From the NCBI RefSeq assembly GCF_018403665.1, contig NZ_BOVJ01000004.1, forward strand, positions 1 to 41,458: DNA of 41,458 nucleotides. The letters are read 5' to 3'. Positions within the stretch are counted from its first letter, which is position 1, and every line of letters begins with the position of its first letter. A model generated the notes under the pieces. It was not told the origin of the DNA and did no database searches. It was given only the letters and a program-made list of their open reading frames with translations. Position numbers and translations under genes: made by a program. The DNA comes from Paenibacillus cisolokensis. GTDB taxonomy: Bacteria; Bacillota; Bacilli; Paenibacillales; Paenibacillaceae. Positions 8,832 to 17,956 of this stretch are shown here, piece by piece.

Positions 8832-10232
8832 TACGACTCGAATTCCGGGAGACGTGTTTCGGGAGTACGATATTCGCGGCAAAGCCTATGAGCAAATCGA
8901 TCTTCCTTTCTGTTATCTGCTCGGCAGAGCGTTCGGGGAAAAGGCCGGAGCGGACGGCGCGAATACGGTGGTGGTCGGACGGGACAACCGCAAATCCTCG
9001 CCTGACTTTCACCGGGCGCTCATTAGCGGACTGCAGCAATCCGGCTGCCAGGTCATCGATATCGGCGAAGTGACGACACCCATGTTCTATTATGCGCTGG
9101 AATATTTGAAGCGCCCGAGCGGCGTCATGATTACGGCCAGCCACAATCCCGGAGACGAGAACGGGTTCAAGATCGCAATGAATTATTCGACGATCTACGG
9201 AGAAGCGATCCAGGACTTGCGAAAAGCGATGTGCAGGCTGGCGGAAGAAGACAATCTGCCGTCAACGTTCGATTGGAATATGGATTTGCTGCAGCGGCAA
9301 GACATCGAAACGCCCTATTTGTCTATGCTGAAAGAAAAAATCGTGCTCGGACCGCGCAAGTTGAAAGTCGTAGTCGACTGCGGGAACGGCACGCCATCGC
9401 CGTTCGCTCCGAAGGCGTTGAGAAATTGGGGCTGCGAAGTGGTGGAGCTGTACTGCCAATCGAATCCGGACTTTCCGAACCATCATCCGGATCCGGTCGA
9501 TCCGAAAATTTGACCGATCTGATCGAGCGGGTGAAAGCCGAGCAGGCCGATCTCGGCATCGCGTTCGACGGAGACGGCGACCGGCTCGGCGTGGTCGACG
9601 AGCAGGGTAATATTTTATGGGGCGACCAGCTTATGATCCTGTTCTGGCGGGAAATTCTTCCCAAATATCCGGGCTGCGAGGCGCTCGTGGAAGTCAAATG
9701 CTCGAAGGCGCTTATCGAAGAAATCGAGAAGCTGGGTGGCAAGCCGGTGTTTCATCGAACCGGGCATTCGCATATCAAGGCCTCGATGCGCAGGCTGAAT
9801 ACGCCGTTTACCGGCGAAATGTCGGGCCATTTGTTCTTCCGCGACGAATATTTCGGATTCGATGACGGGCTGTATGCCGCCGGGCGGCTGCTGAGAATCG
9901 TGAGCCATACGGACAAGCGTCTTTCGGAATGCTTTGCGGACGTGCCCCGCTATTGCGCGACGCCCGAGACGAGGGTTCCGTGCCGGGAAGATGAAAAAAC
10001 CGGCATTTTGAACAAGGTGAAGCAGCATTTCCGCGGAAGTTACGAGACGGTTGAAGTGGACGGTGTCCGGGTGCTGTTCCCCGACGGCTGGGGACTTGTC
10101 CGCAGCTCCAACACACAGCCGATCCTGGTGCTGCGGGCGGAAGCGGAATCGCAGGACGGGCTGAAGCGGATTAAAGCCGAGATGGAAAAAGCGCTGCGCG
10201 CAGCTTCCCCTCAATTGCCGATCATGTGGTGA
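8812..10232 (+). CDS. Phosphomannomutase/phosphoglucomutase (frame break)
   Basis: It interconverts hexose 6-phosphate and hexose 1-phosphate and so feeds the nucleotidyltransferase. About 473 residues once one A is restored in the run at 9505-9508 (DPVDPK then NLTDLIERVK). All four signatures of the alpha-D-phosphohexomutase family are visible: the phosphoserine loop TASHNP (Ser about 110), the metal loop DGDGDR (about 253), the sugar-binding GEMSGH (about 338) and the phosphate-binding RSSNTQP (about 431). The N-terminus shows REYDIRGK. Start ATG 8812 follows AGAGAGGTGG. Last gene of a four-gene overlapping operon. Confidence 0.9.
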
Positions 10233-10257
10233 CCGGTGACCGGTTCTGAAAATCGCA

Positions 10258-10286
10258 TTGACACTATGGCAGGCATGTGTTAAATT
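10258..10286 (+). promoter_or_regulatory. Strong sigma-A promoter of the organosulfur operon
   Basis: A perfect TTGACA at 10258-10263, a 17-bp spacer and TAAATT at 10281-10286. Transcription should start near 10293, giving a leader of about 187 nt before the SsuD-like gene. Confidence 0.7.
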
Positions 10287-10336
10287 TTGGTTAAATGCAT
10301 AGTAATCATATGGGAATGCCTACCTGACAAGTTGGA

Positions 10337-10379
10337 GGCCTTGTTCTCTTGTTCGACGAGAGTTTCAAGGCCCCTTTTT
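10337..10379 (+). terminator. First leader hairpin (terminator-like)
   Basis: GGCCTTG at 10337-10343 pairs with CAAGGCC at 10366-10372, with an inner CTCT/GAGAG stem and a T5 tract at 10375-10379. It lies inside the 5' leader, downstream of the promoter, so it may act as an attenuator. Confidence 0.6.
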
Positions 10380-10409
10380 GAACTGAAAAAGCCCATCAGA
10401 CCACTGAAG

Positions 10410-10457
10410 GCTCTAGTTGCAATGATGCTGCGGCATGTTGCAATGACGAGCTTTTTT
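10410..10457 (+). terminator. Second leader terminator, just before the SsuD-like gene
   Basis: GCTC (10410-10413), TTGCAA (10417-10422) and ATGC (10425-10428) pair with GCAT (10433-10436), TTGCAA (10438-10443) and GAGC (10448-10451), followed by six T at 10452-10457. The ribosome site GGGAGGAG follows within 10 bp. An alternative stem, AGCC 10390-10393 with GGCT 10409-10412, would disrupt the base of the terminator. Confidence 0.7.
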
Positions 10458-10478
10458 CATTTTCGGGAGGAGAATTTG

Positions 10479-11546
10479 ATGAAGGTGCGTTTTTCCTGGT
10501 TTACGCCGACGAACGGCGACGGCGAACGAATCGGTCTGACCAAGCCCGAAAGGGAACCCGATCCGGACTACATCGTTGCAGTGGCCAAAACGGCAGAACG
10601 AGTGGGGTTTGACGGGATTTTAGTCCCTGTCGGAACCCCTTTTCTGGATTCCTGGATGGTCGGCTCCGCTGTCGTTCACCATACGTCCAAAATCCGCCCG
10701 CTCATTGCCATTCGTCCCGGTTTCATCGCGCCGGCTTTGTCCGCCAAAATGGCGGCGACGCTGGATCAGTTCAGCGGCGGAAGAATCGACATCAATATCG
10801 TAACCGGCGGATCGCCGTACGAACTCGGGCAAGACGGGGATTTTCTGTCCCACGATGAAAGGTACAGCCGCACAAGCGATTTTATGAACGTGCTGAGGAA
10901 GCTGTGGGAAGAAAAGCAGGTCGATTACGAAGGTCCATTTTATGCTGTGAAGGATGCCGTTCTGATCCCGCGCAATAAACAACCGAAAATCCCGGTGTTT
11001 TTCGGCGGTTCGTCGGATGCCGGCAAAGAAGTTGCCGCGCGGCACGGCGACGTGTATTTGCAGTGGGGAGAACCTGTCGAAGAGGTGCGCCGGCAAATCG
11101 AAGATGTGCGGGCAAGGGCGGGCAAGTACGGAAGAACGCTCGAATTCGGCATACGCATTCACGTTATTGTCCGCGAAACCGAGAAGGAAGCCTGGGAAGC
11201 CGCCGACAGGCTCGTCTCGGATATCGACCCGGCGGTCGAGCAGCGGATGAAACAGTATTACCGGGAAGCCGATTCCGTGGCCCAGTCGAGAATGAACCGG
11301 TTGCTGCAAGGCGATTACCGGTTTGACAAATACAAATGGGCCGGCATCGGACGGGTTCGCAAAGGAGCGGGCACGGCCGTCGTCGGAAATCCCGAGCAGG
11401 TCAGAGAAGGTCTGCAGGAATATATCGATATTGGCGTGACGCATTTTATACTTTCCGGGTTTCCCCATTTGGAGGAAGCCGAACGAACGGGACAATTACT
11501 GCTTCCTTTATTCGAAAAGAACGATTCCCTGCAGCGGCAAGCATAG
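10479..11546 (+). CDS. LLM-class flavin monooxygenase, alkanesulfonate monooxygenase SsuD-like
   Basis: It is predicted to cleave C-S bonds of sulfonates or related compounds using FMNH2 and O2, releasing sulfite. 355 residues. The N-terminus VRFSWFTPTNGDGERIG resembles the SsuD signature, and the core has GRIDINIVTGG and the FGGSSDAGKEVAARHGD segment of the luciferase-like TIM barrel. ATG 10479 is chosen because GGGAGGAG at 10465-10472 precedes it; the frame is open further upstream, but that part is leader RNA. It is the first gene behind the attenuator leader and is co-directional with the SfnG-like and MetNIQ-like genes. The substrate is inferred only. Confidence 0.8.
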   Translation: MKVRFSWFTPTNGDGERIGLTKPEREPDPDYIVAVAKTAERVGFDGILVPVGTPFLDSWMVGSAVVHHTSKIRPLIAIRPGFIAPALSAKMAATLDQFSGGRIDINIVTGGSPYELGQDGDFLSHDERYSRTSDFMNVLRKLWEEKQVDYEGPFYAVKDAVLIPRNKQPKIPVFFGGSSDAGKEVAARHGDVYLQWGEPVEEVRRQIEDVRARAGKYGRTLEFGIRIHVIVRETEKEAWEAADRLVSDIDPAVEQRMKQYYREADSVAQSRMNRLLQGDYRFDKYKWAGIGRVRKGAGTAVVGNPEQVREGLQEYIDIGVTHFILSGFPHLEEAERTGQLLLPLFEKNDSLQRQA

Positions 11547-11584
11547 CGGGTACGAAACAATTAGAAAGTTCAGGGAGGAGAATG

Positions 11585-13090
11585 ATGACGCTGACACGCG
11601 GAGAACGATTTATTCAAAGCCTGAAGGATGGACGGAGTATCTGGCTGGACGGAAAGCGGCTGGACGATGTGACGGGCCATCCGGCATTTCGGGGCACATT
11701 GCGAACGTTAAAGCATCTTTTCGATACGTTGGACAACAAGGACGTCCGGGAGCAAGTCGGGTTTTGGAATCCGGCGACAAACGCCTATGCCCACAGCTCC
11801 TTTCTCGTGCCTGCCAGCAAGGCGGATTTGCAGAAAAGGAGAGTCGCCTTCGCCTATTGGGCGAATGAAACGTACGGCGTGATGAGCCGCCTGTCCGATT
11901 ATGCCCGTTCCCTGGTTACAGGCTGGTATGCGTCACGGCACGAATTCGCTTCGTTCGATCCGCATTTCGACGAGAAGATTACACGCTATTACGAAGAGGC
12001 GAGAGACAAGGATTTATTCCTTACGACCGCGTTGCTAGACCCGCAAATCGACCGTTCCAAAAGTCCGAGCGAGCAGCAGCACCCGGACGCCGTGCTGCGC
12101 ATCGTCAAAGAAACGGAGGACGGGGTGGTCGTCAGAGGAGCGAAAATGGTCGCGACGGCCGGCCCTTACTGCCATGATTTTCTGATCTTCCCTTATTACC
12201 GGCTGAAAGAAAACGAACAACAATACGCCCATCTCCTGATCGTTCCCGCCAACCTGCCCGGCTTGCACATCATTTGCAGGGAATCTTTTGCGTCCCTTCA
12301 AGACGACAACCACCCGTTAAGCGCGAAATACGAAGAAATGGATGCGGTGCTGTTATTCGACGATGTGCTGGTCCCTTGGGAGCGCGTTTTGTTGAAGGGA
12401 AGCGCTCAAGGCATTTGGGAGCTTCGCATGAACGAGACCGCGAACGCCCTCGCTTTTCATCAAACCGTCGTGCGGCTGCTCGCGAAGCTGGAATTTGTCG
12501 CCGGCGTTTCGTTTGCGGTTGCCGACTCGATCGGGGCATCCGGCTTCCTGCACGTTCAGGAGAAACTCGGCGAACTCGTCACCCAGGTGGAAAGCATAAA
12601 AGCGCTTTTGCTCGCCTCCGAAATTCAAGCCCGCCGCAACGATGCCGGAACCGTGCTGCCTGCGCTGAGCCCGATTGAAACGGCGAGAAATTTGGGAACC
12701 CGCTATTATCCGCGAGCCATTGAAATTTTGCAGCAGATCGGAGCAGGCGGGTTTATGCAGGTGCCGTCGACATTGGGCGAGCTGGATGGACCGCTCGCGA
12801 ACCTGATGAAAACATGCTACGCCGGCAAGCAGATCGACGCGGAACATAAAGTGCGGCTGTTCAAATTGGCGTGGGATTTGGTCGGCAGCCCGCTGGGCTC
12901 CCGGCATGAGCTGTACGAGCGTTTTTATGCCGGCGATCCGGTCCGTACGTACGCCAATCAATACCTGTATGCGGATAAAAGCGAACTGACCGGGCTAATG
13001 CGGAATTTCAGACAAACGCACGCTGCAAGAGAGGAGGGTCTCCATGAATCCGACAACGCCGGGCCAGCATTATCGTACACGCCTCAATGA
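11585..13090 (+). CDS. Flavin-dependent monooxygenase, HpaB (4-hydroxyphenylacetate 3-monooxygenase) family
   Basis: A reduced-flavin-dependent (group D) monooxygenase with an acyl-CoA dehydrogenase-like fold. About 501 residues. Typical segments are VTGHPAFRGT, the YGVMSRLSDYARSLVTGWYA helix, TTALLDPQIDRSK, VRGAKMVATAGP, DDVLVPWERV and the C-terminal GSRHELYERFYAGDP. ATG 11585 or 11582 follows AGGGAGGAG. The 47-bp overlap with the next gene is unusually long; loss of one base near the 3' end is possible, since another frame stops in an ATGA overlap at 13044-13047. The aromatic substrate of true HpaB is not implied; the sulfur-gene context suggests an organosulfur compound. Confidence 0.8.
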   Translation: MTLTRGERFIQSLKDGRSIWLDGKRLDDVTGHPAFRGTLRTLKHLFDTLDNKDVREQVGFWNPATNAYAHSSFLVPASKADLQKRRVAFAYWANETYGVMSRLSDYARSLVTGWYASRHEFASFDPHFDEKITRYYEEARDKDLFLTTALLDPQIDRSKSPSEQQHPDAVLRIVKETEDGVVVRGAKMVATAGPYCHDFLIFPYYRLKENEQQYAHLLIVPANLPGLHIICRESFASLQDDNHPLSAKYEEMDAVLLFDDVLVPWERVLLKGSAQGIWELRMNETANALAFHQTVVRLLAKLEFVAGVSFAVADSIGASGFLHVQEKLGELVTQVESIKALLLASEIQARRNDAGTVLPALSPIETARNLGTRYYPRAIEILQQIGAGGFMQVPSTLGELDGPLANLMKTCYAGKQIDAEHKVRLFKLAWDLVGSPLGSRHELYERFYAGDPVRTYANQYLYADKSELTGLMRNFRQTHAAREEGLHESDNAGPALSYTPQ

Positions 13091-14521
13091 CGCCAGAACG
13101 GTATGGCTTGCGGGCGAGCGCATTGCGGATGTTCCCGGTCATCCCGCCTTCAAAGGAACCGTGGACACCGTCTCGTCCCTTCTGGATCTGCAGGAAAAAC
13201 CGGACACCCGGGACGATTTGACATTCGTCAGCCCCGGCAGCGGCAAGCCGGTCAATGCCGCCTTTCTGGCGCCGTTCGGCAAGGAGGACATCCTGCGCCG
13301 GCATACGGCTTTTCGAATCTGGTCGGACGCCACCTTCGGCATGATGAGCCGGTTGTCCGAATACTCGAGATCGCTGCTGACCGGCTGGTATGCGAGCCGC
13401 CATCGTTTGGGGGGCGACGCCCGAAAAGGGTTCGCGGATAAAATAGCCCGTTACTACGAACAAAGCCGGGACGGAGACTGGCTGTCCACGACGGCGCTTC
13501 ATGATCCGCAAATCGACCGTTCCAAGGGGCCTTCCGAAGCCGGCGATCCGGATGCGTATCTGCGGGTCGTCAAGCAGAACCGCGAAGGGATTTGGGTGAG
13601 AGGTGCCAAAATGATTGCGACCGCGGCCCCCTATGTGGACGAGATTTTCGTATTTCCTTTTCATCGAAGGTCGTCCGCGGACTTGGCGTATTCCACGATG
13701 TTTGCCGTTCCGGTCGGCACTCCGGGGCTTCATGTCGTCTGCCGGGAATCGTTCGCCTCGGATCGGCACGAAGATTATCCGCTTAGCGCCAAGTACGACG
13801 AGATGGACGCGGTCATTATTTTCGACGATGCGTTCGTTCCGTGGGAACGCGTCTTCATCCACGACGACCCGGACGCCATCTGGCAACTCCGCCAGGACCC
13901 AGCCGCCGTCGCGTTAAGCCAGCATCAGACGGTCGTTCGGTTGATCAGCAAGCTGAAATTTGTCGCCGCGGTCGCGAATGAAATATCGACGGCTATCGGC
14001 GTCACCCATCATCTGCATGTTCAGGAAAAGCTGGGCGAACTGCTTGTGCAGGTGGAGACGATCAAGGCTCTTCTTGCCGTATCCGAGGAGCTGGCGGAAC
14101 CGGACGGGGAGACCGGAGTATGGCTGCCGGCCATCGATCCGTTGACGACGGCCCGGAACTTGGGGAGCCGTTATTATCCGCGGGCGACCGGCATTTTGCG
14201 TCACCTCGCCGCAGGGGGACTGATGCAGACTCCGGCCACGGTCGCCGAGCTGGACGGACCGATCGGACCGCTTGTGCAAAATATTATCGCGGTGCCGACA
14301 TTCCCGCATCGGAGCGCGTCAGGCTGTTCAAGTTGGCCTGGGATTTGATCGCGAGCCCGTTAGGCTCCCGCCACGAGCTGTATGAAATCTTTTACTCGGG
14401 CGATCCGGTGAGAACTTACGCGGCGCAGTATCTGGGATACGACAAGGCAAAGCTGACGGACCCGGTGTGGAAGCTGATCGGCAACGCCGCGAACGATCGC
14501 GTACCGGCGGCAAAGGAATAG
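13044..14521 (+). CDS. Second HpaB-family flavin monooxygenase (frame break)
   Basis: A paralogue of the preceding protein along its whole length: VPGHPAFKGT, FGMMSRLSEYSRSLLTGWYA, DPQIDRSKGPSEA, VRGAKMIATAAP, DDAFVPWERV. The frame is lost in the A4 run at 14278-14281; one more A gives VQKYYRGADIPASERVRLFK and then GSRHELYEIFYSGDP, for about 492 residues. Start ATG 13044 has GAGAGGAGG upstream. Tandem paralogues suggest a heteromer or two related substrates. No flavin reductase gene is present in the operon, so reduced flavin must come from elsewhere. Confidence 0.82.
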
Positions 14522-14545
14522 AGCGTAAAGGAAAGGTGAGCATCG

Positions 14546-15631
14546 ATGAGCATGCAGTTCGCCATCTGGGGTTCGAATATTGCGGGCGGTTTTGTTCGTT
14601 CCGCGGTCGAGCAGGATAAAGACGCAAGCTTCGCTTACAATTTGCGGCTCGCTCAGCTTGCCGACTATCTCGGCTACGAGGCGATTTTGTATCCCGTCCG
14701 CTATATCGGAGCGATCGGCGGAGGGAATTCGGGGAGCGGCCAACTCGATCCGCTGGCGACGGCGGCGGCGATCGCGGCCGCGACCCGCCGGATTCGCCTC
14801 ATCAGCGCCGTCCTGCCGGGCTTTTTGCCGCCGGTAACGTTGGCGAAGATGGGCGCGACGATCGATCATATCAGCTCGGGCCGTTGGCATGTCAATCTGG
14901 TGACCGGCTGGTTCCAGGAGGAGCAGGAGATGTTCGGCGTCCCCTGGATCGGCCACGACGAGCGCTATCGGCGTTCCGAAGAGTATATCGAAGTTTTGAA
15001 AGGACTTTGGCAGCACGAAACGTTCACCTTCGACGGCCATTATTACAAGATCAAGGAAGGCAGAATCCGGCCTTTTCCTTACCAGCGGCCGTATCCGGCC
15101 ATTTTTCAGGGGGGGAACTCCCAGGAAGCGCGGAACATGGCCGCCAGACTGTCGGACTGGTATTTCATCAACGGCGCGCCGACGTCTGAAATCATAGAGC
15201 AGATTCGCGAGGTGAGCGAAATGGCGGCCCAGCACGGCCGAACGGTTCGGTTTGCGGTGAACGCGTTTGTGATCGCAAGAGAATCCGAACAGGAAGCCCG
15301 CGAGGAATATCAGTATATATTGGAGCGTGCCGATCATTCCGCGATCCGTCAATTCCAGGAAAGGGCGAAAGGAGCCAAAGGCATGTGGACCCGTGCCGCA
15401 ACCGTCAGCGATTTTGTCGCGAACAACGAAGGATTCCGCACGGGGCTGATCGGTTCCTACAGCCAGGTGGCCGATAAAATCGCGGAGCTGCGCAGCGCGG
15501 GCGTGCAGATGCTGCTGCTTACGTTCCGGTTTCCGCTGAAGGAGCTGGTCGAATTTCACGAATATGTCATGCCGAAGATGCATGAAGCAAGGACGGCCTC
15601 GCTTTCCAATGCCGAGGGCCATCGTTGGTAA
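14546..15631 (+). CDS. LLM-class monooxygenase, dimethylsulfone monooxygenase SfnG-like
   Basis: It is predicted to use FMNH2 and O2 to cleave a sulfone to a sulfinate. 361 residues. The N-terminus (FAIWGSNIAGGFVRS...DASFAYNLRLAQLADYLGYEAIL) and the blocks RIRLISAVLPGFLPPVTLAKM, GRWHVNLVTGW and AIFQGGNSQEARNMAA match the SfnG/SsuD branch. ATG 14546 follows AAAGGTGAG. It is only distantly related to the first gene of the operon, so the operon carries two different C-S-cleaving enzyme types. DMSO2 itself is not proven as the substrate. Confidence 0.78.
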   Translation: MSMQFAIWGSNIAGGFVRSAVEQDKDASFAYNLRLAQLADYLGYEAILYPVRYIGAIGGGNSGSGQLDPLATAAAIAAATRRIRLISAVLPGFLPPVTLAKMGATIDHISSGRWHVNLVTGWFQEEQEMFGVPWIGHDERYRRSEEYIEVLKGLWQHETFTFDGHYYKIKEGRIRPFPYQRPYPAIFQGGNSQEARNMAARLSDWYFINGAPTSEIIEQIREVSEMAAQHGRTVRFAVNAFVIARESEQEAREEYQYILERADHSAIRQFQERAKGAKGMWTRAATVSDFVANNEGFRTGLIGSYSQVADKIAELRSAGVQMLLLTFRFPLKELVEFHEYVMPKMHEARTASLSNAEGHRW

Positions 15632-15646
15632 ACCAAGGGAGGGGGG

Positions 15647-16420
15647 ATGTCGATGATTGTGCTGGAGCAGGTAAGCAAAAGCTACCGGAGCAAGGACGGC
15701 CTGATTTCTGCCGTAGCGCCGACGTCATTGGAAGTGGCCGAAGGCGAAATATTCGGAATTATCGGTCAAAGCGGCGCAGGGAAATCGACGATATTAAGGA
15801 TGATGAATCTGCTGGAGGCGCCGACGACCGGGTCGGTCATCGTAAACGGCCGGGATTTGACGAAATGTTCGCCGCAGGAACTGCGCGTCGCCAGAAGGTC
15901 GATCGGCATGATCTTCCAGCATTTTTATTTGCTTCAAAACCGGACGGCCGCAGATAATATTGCGTTTCCTTTGGAGATTTCGGGCGTGCCCAAAAAAAAC
16001 CGGGAGCAGCGGGTGAAGCAATGTCTGGAAATCGTCGGTCTGGAAGACAAGGCGTCAGCCTACCCGGCCCAATTGAGCGGAGGACAAAAACAGCGGGTCG
16101 CCATCGCCCGCGCATTGGCGACGGAGCCTAAAGTGCTATTGTGCGACGAGCCGACTTCCGCGCTCGATCCCCAGACGACCGGCGTCATTCTCGAGTTTAT
16201 TCGCGACATCAACAAGCGATTCGGCGTGACGATCGTGCTCGTCTCACATGATATGGAGGTCGTCAAGCACATTTGCGGCCGAATTGCCGTCATGGAGCAC
16301 GGGTCGATCGTGGAGACGCTCGATTTGAGCGGAACCGGCCAGAAGCCGACGACGGAAATCGCCAAGCTGCTGCTCGGAGACCGGCGCGAGGCTTTGAAAG
16401 GAGGAGTCGCGTATGTTTGA
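15647..16420 (+). CDS. ABC transporter ATPase, MetN-like without NIL domain
   Basis: Energises the import system encoded here. 257 residues. Walker A GQSGAGKST lies at about residues 39-47, followed by the Q-loop FQHFYLLQNRTAADN, the signature LSGGQKQR, Walker B VLLCDEPTSALDP and the H-loop LVSHD. MetN of E. coli and B. subtilis is about 340 residues with a C-terminal methionine-sensing NIL domain; here the protein ends about 20 residues after the ATPase core. ATG 15647 is very close to the G-rich ribosome site, so ATG 15653 is an equally good start. It overlaps the permease gene by 8 bp. Confidence 0.85.
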   Translation: MSMIVLEQVSKSYRSKDGLISAVAPTSLEVAEGEIFGIIGQSGAGKSTILRMMNLLEAPTTGSVIVNGRDLTKCSPQELRVARRSIGMIFQHFYLLQNRTAADNIAFPLEISGVPKKNREQRVKQCLEIVGLEDKASAYPAQLSGGQKQRVAIARALATEPKVLLCDEPTSALDPQTTGVILEFIRDINKRFGVTIVLVSHDMEVVKHICGRIAVMEHGSIVETLDLSGTGQKPTTEIAKLLLGDRREALKGGVAYV

Positions 16421-17075
16421 CAATCTTCTGTCCTTAATGCCGGAAATCGGACTGGCGATTGTGCAGACGGGGGTTATGCTGTTCATCTCCATGTGCTGCG
16501 CGGTTCTGTTCGGAATTCCGCTGGGCGTGTTTCTTTACTTTACCGGCCGCGGTCAAATTTTCGAGCGGCCTGTACTGTTCCGGATTACGAATTATGTGGT
16601 CAATACGGTCCGATCGCTGCCGTTTGTCATTTTGCTCGTCGCGCTGATCCCGTTAACAAGAGTGATGGTCGGAACGACGATCGGTCCGGTGGCGGCCGCC
16701 GTGCCGTTGTCCATCGCCTCGACGGCCTATTTCGCGAGACTGGTCGAGCAATCGCTGCGCGAAGTTCCGAAAGGCGTCATCGAAGCTGCCTTGGGCATGG
16801 GGGCCACCCCTCTGCAGATCACCTGGAAGGTGCTGTTGGCGGAAGCCCGCTCGGGCATTGTGCTCGGCATTACGCTGACGACTATCAGCCTGCTGTCTTA
16901 TTCGGCCATGGCGGGGATTGTCGGCGGGGGCGGCATCGGCGATCTGGCGATCCGTTTCGGCTATTACCGTTTTCAGACGGACGTCATGATACTAACCGTC
17001 ATTTTGTTGATTATATTCGTGCAGATCATTCAGTTTTCAGGCAATTTCCTGGCTCGGTTGCTGGATAAACGATAG
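16413..17075 (+). CDS. ABC transporter permease, MetI-like
   Basis: Membrane subunit of the MetNIQ-type importer. 220 residues with about five transmembrane segments. The EAA loop reads GVIEAALGMGATPLQITWKVLLAEAR and is followed by the family hallmark GGGGIGDLAIRFGYYRF. The start overlaps the end of the ATPase gene, and 12 bp separate it from the binding lipoprotein. Confidence 0.88.
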   Translation: MFDNLLSLMPEIGLAIVQTGVMLFISMCCAVLFGIPLGVFLYFTGRGQIFERPVLFRITNYVVNTVRSLPFVILLVALIPLTRVMVGTTIGPVAAAVPLSIASTAYFARLVEQSLREVPKGVIEAALGMGATPLQITWKVLLAEARSGIVLGITLTTISLLSYSAMAGIVGGGGIGDLAIRFGYYRFQTDVMILTVILLIIFVQIIQFSGNFLARLLDKR

Positions 17076-17087
17076 GAGTGAACATGG

Positions 17088-17917
17088 ATGAAAAAACGTG
17101 GCCATTACTTGCGGCAGCCATTCTGTATGCGGGTTTGCTTTCCGCATGCGGAGCGGCATCCGATAGCAATCAAGCTTCGGGATCCGAAAAGAAAGAAATT
17201 AAAATCGGAGCGACGGCCGGGCCTTACAGCGACCAGGTCGAATGGGGCATCAAGCCGATTCTGGAGCAGAAAGGCTACAAAGTAAGCATAATCGAATTTA
17301 ACGACTATATTCAGCCGAATCTCGCTTTGGCGGACGGTTCCCTGGACGCGAATGTGTTCCAGCATATCATCTATTTGCAAAGCTTTGCGGAGGATCGAAA
17401 GCTGGATTTGATCGATTTGATCAAAGTGCCAACAGCCCCCATCGGCATTTACTCCAAAAAGCATCAATCGTTGGACGAAGTCGAGGCGGGCTCGAAAGTC
17501 GCGCTTCCGAACGATCCGACCAATCAGGCCAGAGCGCTGGTGATGATGCAGCAATTCGGATGGCTGAAGCTGAAAGATGATATCGATCCGATCCAGGTGT
17601 CCGAAAAGGATGTGGCCGAAAACATTAAAAACATCGAGCTGCTGCCGATTGAAGCCGCCCAATTGCCGCGGTCTTTGGAGGATGCCGACTACTCCTTCAT
17701 TAACGGAAACTTCGCTCTGGCTTCCGGGCTTAAATTGACGGAGGCGCTGGCATTGGAAGAAACCCCGGACCAATACATGAATCTTGTAGCGGTGAAGACG
17801 GCGGACAAGGACAAGCAGTTCGTAAAAGATCTCGTAGAGGCCTATCAATCCGAGGAGTTCAAAAAAGTGACCGAAACCCGGTTCGAAGGATTTGTCAAAC
17901 CCGATTACCAAAAATAA
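17088..17917 (+). CDS. Substrate-binding lipoprotein, MetQ/NlpA family (probable break at start)
   Basis: Extracytoplasmic binding protein of the importer, about 276 residues. The lipobox LLSACG is followed by IKIGATAGPYSDQVEW, the NlpA signature VALPNDPTNQARALVMM and NGNFALASG. Family members begin MKK; ATG 17088 followed by six A (17091-17096) gives this only if a seventh A is restored. Otherwise ATG 17084 opens the frame as MDEKTWPLL. Linkage to flavin monooxygenases instead of methionine genes suggests an organosulfur ligand (inference). Confidence 0.85.
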
Positions 17918-17956
17918 GGTTGCCTGTTCGGGAACTGGCTTGCCGGAGGAATAAGA

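Noticed and set aside
10292..10478. S-box (SAM) or T-box leader
   Set aside because: The conserved SAM-aptamer segments and the T-box TGG-N-ACCGCG sequence are absent, although the sulfur context made them plausible.
13044..14521. Assignment of the HpaB-like pair to aromatic (4-hydroxyphenylacetate) degradation
   Set aside because: No hpaC reductase or ring-cleavage genes are nearby; all neighbours concern sulfur compounds.
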